Source of the DNA: Acidobacteriota bacterium
Lineage (GTDB): Bacteria; Acidobacteriota; Vicinamibacteria; Vicinamibacterales; UBA8438
Direction of reading: 5' to 3'
Assembly: GCA_011523845.1 (NCBI GenBank)
Contig: WTFV01000017.1
Location: 1 to 35,266, forward strand
Length of the DNA: 35,266 bases
The notes under the pieces were generated by a model that was not told the origin of the DNA, ran no database searches, and saw only the letters and a program-made list of their open reading frames with translations. The position numbers and the translations under genes are program-made. Below, piece by piece: positions 24,440-32,023 of this stretch (the stretch's first letter is position 1; every line of letters begins with the position of its first letter).

Positions 24440-24638
24440 CTGCCGGCACCTCGTGTTCGAAGCGGGCGGTAGGCACTGTGGGCGAGCCCGAATTCGGTCC
24501 GTTCGTCGAGGGCGACCTCGCACGCGGCGAATTCCGATGGCGGACGTTCTTCACAGTTCCGACGGCGCCGCTTCCGACGCGGCGCGCCTGCTTCGAGCGC
24601 CGCGCCCCCGGGAGCATGCCTGACAGGAGTATCGACGC

Positions 24639-26375
24639 ATGGACGTTCGAGTTGGACGTGGACGAGTGATCCGCGCCGTGGCCGGCATCGCCGCGCCGGC
24701 GCTCATCCTTGCTGGCGCCGTGAGCGCGCGCGCCCAGTCCTCCCTCGCGGACACCGCTGCCCTGGAGGCGGCGCTCGATGCCGTCGCCGCGGTCGGCGGT
24801 GAGCCGCGGATCGTGAGCGGCGCCGGCATGGCGCGGGACGACGTGCCGTTGCTCACCCTCGAGAACGGATCGCCCTTCGACGCGTCGCGCCCCGAGCGCC
24901 GCCTCGTACTCGTCGGCGGACTCGACGGCGACGCGGACGCCGCCCGCATCGTGCTCGATGCCGTGCGGTGGTTCAAGACGGAGGCGCCCGAAGCGGAGCG
25001 TGCACGGTGGCTGGTGAGCGCGCTCCCATTGGCCCTGCCCGGTGCGGACGCGGCCGCCCTACCCGCCACGTTTCCGCCGGTCGACGGGTTCTTCGACCAC
25101 CCCGAGCGGCCCGAGAGCCGCTACGTCTGGCGCTGGGTCGCCTACCAGGCGCCCGACCTCGTCGTCGAGATCCGCGCCGGGGACGGGTTGCGCGTTCGCG
25201 CCGGCGGCGGCTCCGACGCCGAGGCGTTGCCCGCGCGCTCGCTGACCGCGGCGCTCGCGGACCCGGCGAACCACACCGGCCTCGGTCCGGTCGCCACGCT
25301 CCTGGCGACCGCCGGGGCCGCGGACGGCGCGGCGGTCATGCGCGCCGTGCTGGCCCGCGCCAGGGACCGGCAGTCGCCGCTGCGCAACGTCCTGAACCGC
25401 CGGATGGCGCGCGACCCGCTCACCGTGGCGCGGCTGATGGCCCGGCGCTACCCGGGCACGCCCAGCATCAGCTACATCCCGGCGCTCGCCTGGGTGCACA
25501 CGTTCCGGGTCGCGGAAATGGACGACGATGCATCCCTGCGCGACAAGGTGCTGGAAGAGGTCCGTCCCTGGCTCTCCGGCGGCCGGCCGCTGTTCGGCAA
25601 CCGGATCTCCTTCGCCGCGTTGGCGGGAACGATGATCTTCAGCCGGCTGACCGGGTTGCCCGGCGAAGACGGTGAGACGGCGGCCCGGCTGGCGGCGGAG
25701 GGAGTCGCGCTGGCGGCGGCCGAGTCCGCGCCGGGAATGCCGGAGCACGCGTCCGGGTGGAGCGACGACTTCTTCCTGGGCACCATCGCTGCGGTCCGCG
25801 CCGGCGATTCGGAGGGTCTCGCCGCCGCCGTTCGGTTGGTGACGGCCACGGCGGCCCGCCTGCAACAGCCGAACGGGCTGTTCCACCACGACGCGGACGC
25901 CCCGACCGCCTGGGGCCGCGGCAACGGGTTCGGCGCCCTCGGCCTCTCCGAGCTGCTCACGGTCCTCCCCGCGGACCATCCGGAGCGGGAGGCGGTGCTC
26001 GACATCCACCGCCGGCACCTCGCGGGGATGCGTTCCCGGCAGGCGCCGGACGGCATGTGGCGGCAGATCGTCGACGTGCCGGGCAGCTACCGCGAGACCA
26101 GCGTCACCGCGATGACCCTGACCGCCATGGCCCGGGGAATTCGCCTCGGCTGGCTCGACGACTCGTACCGCCCGGTCGTCGACCGCGCCTGGCGCGCCCT
26201 GCTCGCCCACGTCGCCGACGACGGCACACTCGTGGACGTCTGCTTCAGCACCGGGGCGGGTCCGACCAGGCGACACTACCTGGACCGGCCCGCTGTCAAC
26301 GGCGCGGACGATCGCGGCGGCGCCATGGTGCTCGGCGCGGCGCTGGAGTACTACGACCTGCTGCGGGCGGACTGA
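24639..26375 (+). CDS. GH88/GH105-like unsaturated glucuronyl/rhamnogalacturonyl hydrolase with degenerate M14-like N-terminal domain
   Basis: The 578-aa protein has a signal peptide (about 10-32). At about 85-185 it shows LVLVGGLDGDADAARIVLDAV and PDLVVEIRAGD, which I read as an M14 carboxypeptidase-like fold lacking the zinc His/Glu (usual GGIHGDE is GGLDGDA here). From about 270 the alpha/alpha-barrel GH88/105 region follows: YIPALAWVHTF, GWSDDFFLG (likely catalytic Asp near 373), LFHHDADAPTAWGRGNGFGALGL, DGMWRQIVDVPGSYRETSVTAM and a final ALEYYDLL. Such enzymes remove 4,5-unsaturated uronic acids from pectin or polysaccharide lyase products. AGGAG lies 11 bp before the start. Substrate unknown. 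Confidence 0.82.
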   Translation: MDVRVGRGRVIRAVAGIAAPALILAGAVSARAQSSLADTAALEAALDAVAAVGGEPRIVSGAGMARDDVPLLTLENGSPFDASRPERRLVLVGGLDGDADAARIVLDAVRWFKTEAPEAERARWLVSALPLALPGADAAALPATFPPVDGFFDHPERPESRYVWRWVAYQAPDLVVEIRAGDGLRVRAGGGSDAEALPARSLTAALADPANHTGLGPVATLLATAGAADGAAVMRAVLARARDRQSPLRNVLNRRMARDPLTVARLMARRYPGTPSISYIPALAWVHTFRVAEMDDDASLRDKVLEEVRPWLSGGRPLFGNRISFAALAGTMIFSRLTGLPGEDGETAARLAAEGVALAAAESAPGMPEHASGWSDDFFLGTIAAVRAGDSEGLAAAVRLVTATAARLQQPNGLFHHDADAPTAWGRGNGFGALGLSELLTVLPADHPEREAVLDIHRRHLAGMRSRQAPDGMWRQIVDVPGSYRETSVTAMTLTAMARGIRLGWLDDSYRPVVDRAWRALLAHVADDGTLVDVCFSTGAGPTRRHYLDRPAVNGADDRGGAMVLGAALEYYDLLRAD

Positions 26376-26388
26376 GTCTGCGGCAGCC

Positions 26389-26557
26389 GACAGAACCCCC
26401 TTCGCCATCCCTGTGGCTCGGAGAGCGGGCGGAGAGTCTGCGGGCCACCCCCGGACAGAACCTCCTTCGCCATCCCCGTGACTCGTATTCGTGGCCGTGG
26501 CCGTCACCAACGTCGAGTACCGCCGGACAGAACTTCCTTCGCCATCCCCGTGACTCG
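26389..26557. repeat. Direct-repeat triplet E
   Basis: A 32-bp unit (GACAGAACTTCCTTCGCC, then ATCCCCGTGACTCG) occurs at 26389-26420, 26454-26485 and 26526-26557. Copies 2 and 3 differ by one base; copy 1 has three changes against copy 2. Offsets are 65 and 72 bp, leaving unlike spacers of 33 and 40 bp. A further AGTCTGCGG precedes copies 1 and 2. No cas gene is near. Confidence 0.85.
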
Positions 26558-26600
26558 TGCGCGAAAGCGAGAGGAAGTGGCGGGCAAAGCTCTTCGGCTC

Positions 26601-26647
26601 TTGAATTACTCAATACATTGAGTAAAATAACTCTTCATATTGAGTAA
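26601..26647 (+). promoter_or_regulatory. AT-rich promoter with tandem ACTCAAT-ATTGAGT operator-like palindromes
   Basis: TTGAAT (26601-26606, -35) and TAAAAT (26623-26628, -10), spaced 16 bp. The 20-bp palindrome at 26606-26625 (TTACTCAAT-AC-ATTGAGTAA, perfect 9-bp arms) fills the spacer. A second, worn copy at 26628-26647 (15/20 bases the same) lies 22 bp on, covering the transcription start and the TTG start codon. It is AT-rich in strong contrast to its neighbourhood. Likely a self-regulation or repressor site. Confidence 0.6.
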
Positions 26648-27848
26648 TTCTTCACCATACTCCCGACCCCAGACCGACGAGCTCGTGCGGCGCCTGCGGG
26701 AACCGCGCCGCTTCATCCAGGTGCTCGCCGGTTCACGGCAGGTCGGCAAGACGACGCTGGCGGGACGGGCGGCCGCACGGTCCGGTCTGCCGTCCCGCCA
26801 CGCCAGCGCGGACGAGCCGACCCTGCGCGACACGCACTGGATACAGCAGCAGTGGGAGGCCGCGCGCAACCTGGCCGTCGAGGCGGACGCGGAGGGCGCG
26901 CTCCTCGTGCTCGACGAGGTGCAGAAGGTCACGGGCTGGTCCGAGGCGGTCAAGCACCTGTGGGACGCGGACACACGCACCGGCCGGCGGCTGAAGGTCG
27001 TCCTCCTGGGATCCGCGCCCCTGCTCGTCGAACGCGGCCTGGGCGAAAGCCTGGCGGGGCGTTTCGAGATGCTCCGCCTGCCGCATTGGAGCTTCGCCGA
27101 GATGCGCGAGGCGTTCGGCTGGTCCCTGGAGCAGTACCTCTTCTACGGCGGCTATCCCGGCGCGGCCCCGCTCATCCGGCAACCAGGTCGCTGGATGCGG
27201 TATGTCCGCGACTCGCTCATCGAACCCATCGTCTCCCGCGACGTGCTGCTCCTCTCCCGCGTCGACAAGCCGGCGTTGCTCCGCCGCCTGCTGGAGCTGG
27301 GGTGCGCCTACTCCGGACAGATACTCTCCTACACGAAGATGCTCGGCCAGCTCCAGGACGCCGGCAACACGACCACCCTGGCCCACTATCTCGATCTGCT
27401 CTCCGGCGCCGGTCTCGTCACCGGGCTCCAGAAGTACGCCGGCGGCGTCGCGCGACGGCGGGCGTCGAGCCCCAAGCTGCAGGTCTTCAACACCGCCCTG
27501 ATCACCGCCCAGGCGGGAATCACGCTCGCGCAGGCGCGTGCGGACCGCACCTTCCGGGGCCGCCTGGTCGAGTCGGCGGTCGGGGCGCACCTGACCAACG
27601 CCGCGGCGATGGGTGACTGCGACGTCCACTACTGGCGCGACCGCAACCGCGAGGTGGACTTCGTCGTGAGCACCGGCCGCACGCTGGTCGCCATCGAGGT
27701 CAAGAGCGGGCGCGCACCCGAGACGCTGCCCGGCATGGCGGCGTTCTCGGAGGCGTTCCGGCCGGCCCGCAAGCTGCTCGTCGGCGGGGACGGCATCGAT
27801 CTCGAAACGTTCCTGTCCACGCCGGTCGACAACTGGCTGGAACCGTAA
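26640..27848 (+). CDS. AAA ATPase with DUF4143 domain
   Basis: The 402-aa protein has an N-terminal AAA_14 ATPase (Walker A GSRQVGKTT at 31-39; Walker B LLVLDEVQK, Asp92-Glu93; sensor VVLLGSAPLLV) and a C-terminal DUF4143 region ending in HYWRDRNREVDFVVSTGRTLVAIEVKSGR, a restriction-nuclease-like fold tail. These ATPases are common and spread horizontally; suggested roles include DNA-linked regulation, toxin or defence functions, none proven. The TTG start is chosen because family N-termini (YSRPQTDELVRRL) begin just there; no Shine-Dalgarno, and the predicted transcript starts about 5 nt before it. The AT-rich promoter palindromes look foreign to the GC-rich surroundings. Confidence 0.85.
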   Translation: MSNSSPYSRPQTDELVRRLREPRRFIQVLAGSRQVGKTTLAGRAAARSGLPSRHASADEPTLRDTHWIQQQWEAARNLAVEADAEGALLVLDEVQKVTGWSEAVKHLWDADTRTGRRLKVVLLGSAPLLVERGLGESLAGRFEMLRLPHWSFAEMREAFGWSLEQYLFYGGYPGAAPLIRQPGRWMRYVRDSLIEPIVSRDVLLLSRVDKPALLRRLLELGCAYSGQILSYTKMLGQLQDAGNTTTLAHYLDLLSGAGLVTGLQKYAGGVARRRASSPKLQVFNTALITAQAGITLAQARADRTFRGRLVESAVGAHLTNAAAMGDCDVHYWRDRNREVDFVVSTGRTLVAIEVKSGRAPETLPGMAAFSEAFRPARKLLVGGDGIDLETFLSTPVDNWLEP

Positions 27849-27901
27849 CGTCTCCGCCGCGGCGGGTAACCGGTCGGTGACCCGCTTTGCGATAGCAGTT
27901 C

Positions 27902-27911
27902 ATGCTAGCAT
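27902..27911. promoter_or_regulatory. Possible operator before the FitAB-like module
   Basis: A perfect 10-bp palindrome ATGCTAGCAT just 5 bp before the antitoxin start; TAGCAT within it could be a -10 giving a leaderless message. FitAB/VapBC modules are usually autorepressed at such sites. Confidence 0.35.
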
Positions 27912-27916
27912 CGATC

Positions 27917-28177
27917 ATGGCTGGGAGCGTCATCACCGTCCGTGACATCGACCCGGGCGACAAGTCCTGGGTCCGGCGCGAGGCCGAGCATCACGGCATA
28001 TCGATGGAAGAGTACGTACGCCGTCTGATCCGTGAAAAACGCAAGACGTCCGAAGGTCACCAGAAACCGTCCGCGGCGTTCCGGCGGTATTTCGGGACAG
28101 AGCACGGCATTGAGCTGCCCTTGCCCAGGTCACATGGGTACCGGCCGGTCACGTTTTCCGAGGACGACGAGAAATGA
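27917..28177 (+). CDS. FitA/VapB-like antitoxin (ribbon-helix-helix)
   Basis: The 86-aa protein starts MAGSVITVRDIDPGDKSWVRREAEHHGISMEEYVRRLIREKR, the short RHH DNA-binding pattern (strand, then two helices) of FitA-type antitoxins. A longer C-terminal region (FRRYFGTEHGIELPLPRS) would grip the toxin. It should neutralise the PIN toxin and repress its own promoter. Start at 27917 fits the family better than 27902. The stop overlaps the toxin ATG (ATGA at 28174), the usual coupled arrangement. Confidence 0.85.
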   Translation: MAGSVITVRDIDPGDKSWVRREAEHHGISMEEYVRRLIREKRKTSEGHQKPSAAFRRYFGTEHGIELPLPRSHGYRPVTFSEDDEK

Positions 28178-28620
28178 GGGCGCGCACTGCCTGGATTCTC
28201 GATGCGAACGTCGTCTCCGAGATGATGCGGCCCACCCCGGAACCCAGGGTCGCCCGGTTTCTTGACCGGATTGCCGCCGAGGGGATCGGCCTTTCCGCCG
28301 TCACCGTCTGGGAGGTCCTCAACGGCATCGGCCGTCTCGATCCCGGCCGGCGGCGGGACGACCTCACAGAGCGTTTCCAAGGCATTCTCGACGACCTGTT
28401 CGAAGAGCGGATACTCCACTGGTCAGCCGCCGACGCCCGCGCCTGCGCGCTGATTCTGGAGAACAAGCGCCGCCGGGGCGAGCCGCTCGACGACCATTTG
28501 CCGGACGCGATGATCGCCGGCACGGCCGTGAGCCACGGGTTGCGTATCGTCACACGCAACCAGCGCGACTTCCGGAACACGGGCGCCGCGACCGTCAACC
28601 CTTGGACCGAGAGTCGTTGA
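28174..28620 (+). CDS. VapC/FitB-like PIN-domain ribonuclease toxin
   Basis: The 148-aa protein has the PIN acidic set: Asp10 (WILDANVVSE), Glu47 (AVTVWEVLNG), Asp111 (LPDAMIAGTA) and Asp132 (TRNQRDF). VapC enzymes cleave RNA when unpaired from antitoxin. All key acids are present, so the toxin looks active. It forms a two-gene unit with 27917-28177 and converges on the DUF1552 gene, whose stop lies 19 bp away. Confidence 0.9.
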   Translation: MRARTAWILDANVVSEMMRPTPEPRVARFLDRIAAEGIGLSAVTVWEVLNGIGRLDPGRRRDDLTERFQGILDDLFEERILHWSAADARACALILENKRRRGEPLDDHLPDAMIAGTAVSHGLRIVTRNQRDFRNTGAATVNPWTESR

Positions 28621-28639
28621 GACGTTCTGCCGGCTCGGA

Positions 28640-29962
28640 TCACCCGCTCAGCGGCAGCGGCCCCGTCGCGTGGCCCAGCGAGTCCACCGGCACGCCCAGC
28701 TTGTCCAGCAGCGTCAGGTGCAGGTTCGCCAGCGGCGTGTCGGACGGATACCGGACGTGGCGCCCGCCCGTGCCCGCGGCCCCGCCCGCCAGCAGGATCG
28801 GCAGGTTGTCGGAGGCGTGGGCGTTGCTGTCGGCCATGCCGGCGCCGTACACGATCATCGAGTGGTCGAGCAGCGAGCCGTCGCCGTCCGGCGTCGACCG
28901 CAGCCGGTCCAGGAACCGCGAGAAGACGTCGACGTGGTACTGGTTGATCTTGGTCAGCTTGGCCAGCTTCTCCGGGTCCCGCTGGTGGTGCGAGATCGGG
29001 TGGTGCGCGTCGGCCACGCCGATTTCGGAGTAGGTCCGGCCAGTCAGCTCGCGGCCCAGCATGAACGTGGCGACCCGGGTCAGGTCGGTCTCCCAGGCCA
29101 GGGCCAGCAGGTCGAACATCAGCCCGGCGTGCTCGCCGAAGGTGTCGGGGATGCCCTCCGGCCGATCGACCGCGGGAAGCTCGCGGGCGGACTGCGCCGC
29201 TGTCCTCTGGATGCGCCGCTCGACGTCGCGCACCGCCTCGAGATACTGGCCCAGCTTGCGCCGGTCGCCCGCGCCGAGCTCGCGTGACAGGTCGTGCGCA
29301 CGCTCGGTGACCGAATCGAGCAGGCTGGCGTCCTTCTGCAGCCGCGCCCGCCGAATCGCCGGGTCGGTGGTGCCGCTGTCGCCGAACAGCCGCTCGAACA
29401 CGACGCCGGGGTCGTTCTCCATCGGCAGCGGCGTCGTGGCGTCGGCCCACGCGATGGTGTTCGTGTAGGCGCAACTGAAACCGTTGCCGCACGAGCCGGC
29501 GAAGTCGCGGCCGTCTATTGCCAGCTCCAGCGTTGCGAGCTGCGTCTGCCGCCCCAGCACGCGACCGGCGAGCTGATCCATCGAGACGCCGGCCAGCACG
29601 TCGGCGCCGTTCTCCGGCTTGGCCGGAACACCGGTGAGAAAGCGCGTGGAAGCGCGCGGGTGCGGGCCGGGACTGGTGACGCCGTGCATCCCGGACAGCA
29701 CCTGCACGTGGTGGCGAAGCCGCTCGAGCGGCTTCAGGACGAGGGGAAACTCGAAGTCCGCGCCTTCCGTCGCCGGGACCCAGTGCTCCATCCGCATCCC
29801 GTTGGGCACGTAGACCACGCCGAGGCGCGGAACGGGGGTCGCCGCGGCCTTGCGCAGCGCCGCGAGCGCCGGAACCATCCCGTCCAGGAACGGGAGCGCC
29901 AGCGATGCGCCGAGTCCGCGCAACACGGTGCGCCGCGGGAGCGCCTTTCCGGTGACGATCAT
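28640..29962 (-). CDS. DUF1552 secreted protein
   Basis: The 440-aa protein opens MIVTGKALPRRTVLRGLGASLALPFLDG, a twin-arginine-like leader typical of DUF1552 proteins. Other family marks: GVVYVPNGMRMEHWVP, LSGMHGVTSPGPHPR, TLELAIDGRDFAGSCGNGFSCAYTN, MFDLLALAWETDLTRVATFMLGRE, HHPISHHQRDP and MADSNAHASDNLPILLAGG. Function unknown; in Planctomycetes and Acidobacteria it is usually next to a cytochrome c-bearing DUF1592/PSD1 gene, which is absent here. GGGGAC lies 6 bp before the start; the longer frame upstream is discarded because it runs through the amidase gene on the other strand. Confidence 0.88.
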   Translation of the reverse strand: MIVTGKALPRRTVLRGLGASLALPFLDGMVPALAALRKAAATPVPRLGVVYVPNGMRMEHWVPATEGADFEFPLVLKPLERLRHHVQVLSGMHGVTSPGPHPRASTRFLTGVPAKPENGADVLAGVSMDQLAGRVLGRQTQLATLELAIDGRDFAGSCGNGFSCAYTNTIAWADATTPLPMENDPGVVFERLFGDSGTTDPAIRRARLQKDASLLDSVTERAHDLSRELGAGDRRKLGQYLEAVRDVERRIQRTAAQSARELPAVDRPEGIPDTFGEHAGLMFDLLALAWETDLTRVATFMLGRELTGRTYSEIGVADAHHPISHHQRDPEKLAKLTKINQYHVDVFSRFLDRLRSTPDGDGSLLDHSMIVYGAGMADSNAHASDNLPILLAGGAAGTGGRHVRYPSDTPLANLHLTLLDKLGVPVDSLGHATGPLPLSG

Positions 29963-30100
29963 GATGCTGTCCCCTCGCTGATTCGGGTGGGCGCGGCGTC
30001 GGTTCGGGTGCACGCCCCGCGTCCTGTGCGCCCATGATAAGACGATTCCCGCACGAGAGTTCGCCGATTCCGGTCCGGCAGGCTCCGCGGCATCACCGCG

Positions 30101-30266
30101 CCGGCTTTCCAACGTCTCCGCGCGGTGGCGATCGCACTTGGCAGCCCAAGCGGCTGTGCGGCACCGCCCGCTCCGGCTTTCCAAACCCGCAACTGCCGGA
30201 ACAGACGCGGCGGGACGTGGCTGGCGGCTCCACGGTACTGCCCGCTCCGGCTTTCCCAACAGGCTC
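30101..30266. repeat. Direct-repeat triplet F; rest of 29963-30322 has no gene
   Basis: The core CCGGCTTTCC recurs at 30101, 30173 and 30247 (offsets 72 and 74 bp). The second and third copies share a longer unit (CGGCACCGCCCGCTCCGGCT at 30159 and CGGTACTGCCCGCTCCGGCT at 30233). CAGGCTCCGC also occurs at 30079 and 30260. I see no gene in this 360-bp divergent gap; it must hold the promoters of the DUF1552 and amidase genes. Confidence 0.8.
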
Positions 30267-30322
30267 CGCCCGTGGCATAGTCCCCGGATGCCGGCAGCGA
30301 GCCGGCCGATGGAGGAAGTACC

Positions 30323-31942
30323 GTGACGCGAAGCAGAGGGACGGCGGCGCACTGCGAGACCAACGAGAGAGCGCGGCGTGGCAGACGGTGGTTGGCGGTC
30401 GCCGTCGCCGTCTGGCTGCTGGCCCCGGCTGTTGCCGGCGCCCAGGGCTTCCAACTGATCGAGGCGACGATTGCCGACGTGCACGCCGCCTTCGCGTCGG
30501 GCGAGCTGACCTGCCGCGCCCTGGTCCGGCAGTACATCGACCGCATGGAGGCCTACGACCAGACCGGCCCGAACCTGAACGCCATCCAGGTGGTCAATCC
30601 CCGCGCGCTCGAACGCGCCGACGAGCTCGACGCGGCCTACGCCGAGTCGGGGCCGGTGGGGCCGCTGCACTGCATCCCCGTGCTGCTGAAGGACCAGGTG
30701 GAGACGCGGGACATGCCGACCACCTACGGTTCGGCCCTGTTCGAGGGATTCATGTCCCGGCGGGACGCGACCATCGTGGTCCGGATGCGCGCAGCGGGCG
30801 CCCTCATCCTGGCGAAGACGAACATGGGCGAGTTCGCCTCGCGCTACGTCGGCTCGGCGTTCGGGATCATCCGCAACGCCTACGATCCGACCCGCAACCC
30901 GAGCGGCTCGTCCGGCGGGACCGGCGCGGGCATCGCCGCCAACTTCGGGATGGTCGGCATCGGCGAGGACACCGGCGGATCGATCCGCGGCCCGGCCGCC
31001 GTCCACGCGCTCGTCGGCCTGCGCCCCACCCTGCCGCTGGTCAGCCGCTTCGGCATGATGCCGGCCAACCCGTCCAGCGACACGCTCGGCCCGATGACCC
31101 GGACGGTGCGGGACGCCGCCCTCCTGCTCGACGCCATCGCCGGCTACGACGCCAACGACCCGATCACGGCGTACACCGTCGGGCACGTGCCCGAGTCCTA
31201 CGCCGCGGGTCTCGACACCGAGGGCCTGCGCGGAGCGCGCATCGGCGTCATCCGCGAGTCGATGGACCCGAAGACCGATCCCGGCGCCGACGACTACAAG
31301 CAGGTGCGGGCGCTCGTCGACCGGGCCCTCGCCGACATGCGTGCGCTGGGGGCCACCGTCGTCGATCCGGTGACCATCGCCGGCCTCGAATCGGCGCAGC
31401 GGGCGTACACCACCAACAACTACGAGACCGAACGCGCGATGAACGAGTATCTCGCCGAGCACGAGAACGCGCCGGTCAAGACCGTCCGCGACATCCTGGT
31501 CTCGGGCGTGGTCACCCCCTGGCGGGCGCGCGGCCTCATCAACGTCGTCGGCCAGTCGACCACAGACCCGGGCTACCTGACGATTCTCCGTGTCCGGGAG
31601 GAGTTGCGGCGCAGCGTCCTGACCGCGATGGCCGAGAACGACCTCGACGCGCTCGTCTACGCCACGTTCGATCACCAGACGACGGTGATCGCACCCGACG
31701 CCCTCACCAACGCGAACACCCAGGACGCGTATGCGCGGGGCAACAACCGGTTCCTGAGCCCCGCCACCGGATTCCCGGCGCTGACCCTCCCGGCCGGGCT
31801 GACCGCCGACGGACTCCCGATCGGACTGGAGATGCTCGGCCGGCCGTTCACCGAGGCGACGCTGTTCGAGCTGGCCTACGCCTACGAGCAGGGTTCGCAG
31901 CGCCGCGAGCCGCCGCGGACGACCCCGGCGCTGGCGCCATGA
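30323..31942 (+). CDS. Amidase-signature family protein, secreted
   Basis: The 539-aa protein has a signal peptide (about 20-41, ending AGAQ) and the complete amidase signature: Lys123 (VLLKDQVET), Ser197 (NPSGSSGGTGAGIAA) and nucleophile Ser220 (EDTGGSIRGPAA). The C-terminal part (PALTLPAGLTADGLPIGLEMLGRPF) is also typical. The Ser-cisSer-Lys triad hydrolyses amide bonds, so the enzyme should cut an amide in the periplasm or outside. The start is GTG at 30323 with GGAGGAAG upstream. It precedes the ABC genes by 81 bp on the same strand, probably separate. Confidence 0.92.
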   Translation: MTRSRGTAAHCETNERARRGRRWLAVAVAVWLLAPAVAGAQGFQLIEATIADVHAAFASGELTCRALVRQYIDRMEAYDQTGPNLNAIQVVNPRALERADELDAAYAESGPVGPLHCIPVLLKDQVETRDMPTTYGSALFEGFMSRRDATIVVRMRAAGALILAKTNMGEFASRYVGSAFGIIRNAYDPTRNPSGSSGGTGAGIAANFGMVGIGEDTGGSIRGPAAVHALVGLRPTLPLVSRFGMMPANPSSDTLGPMTRTVRDAALLLDAIAGYDANDPITAYTVGHVPESYAAGLDTEGLRGARIGVIRESMDPKTDPGADDYKQVRALVDRALADMRALGATVVDPVTIAGLESAQRAYTTNNYETERAMNEYLAEHENAPVKTVRDILVSGVVTPWRARGLINVVGQSTTDPGYLTILRVREELRRSVLTAMAENDLDALVYATFDHQTTVIAPDALTNANTQDAYARGNNRFLSPATGFPALTLPAGLTADGLPIGLEMLGRPFTEATLFELAYAYEQGSQRREPPRTTPALAP

Positions 31943-32023
31943 AGGAATTGGCGAGATGGGGCTCCCCGCCGACGGCGCGAGCGTCCACCGGCCGCCGCGC
32001 CGCGCCGGGCGCGCAACGGGACG

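Noticed and set aside
24478..24669. Short plus-strand frame MGEPEFGPFVEGDLARGEF
   Set aside because: No ribosome site, overlaps the start of the GH88/105 gene in another frame; part of the repeat-bearing gap.
26389..26557. CRISPR array
   Set aside because: Three 32-bp repeats with unlike 33- and 40-bp spacers look array-like, but copy 1 diverges, offsets differ (65 and 72), no leader or cas genes, and similar doublets occur elsewhere with other sequences.
27854..27865. Palindrome CCGCCGCGGCGG as terminator after DUF4143
   Set aside because: No loop, GC-only and likely by chance in this composition.
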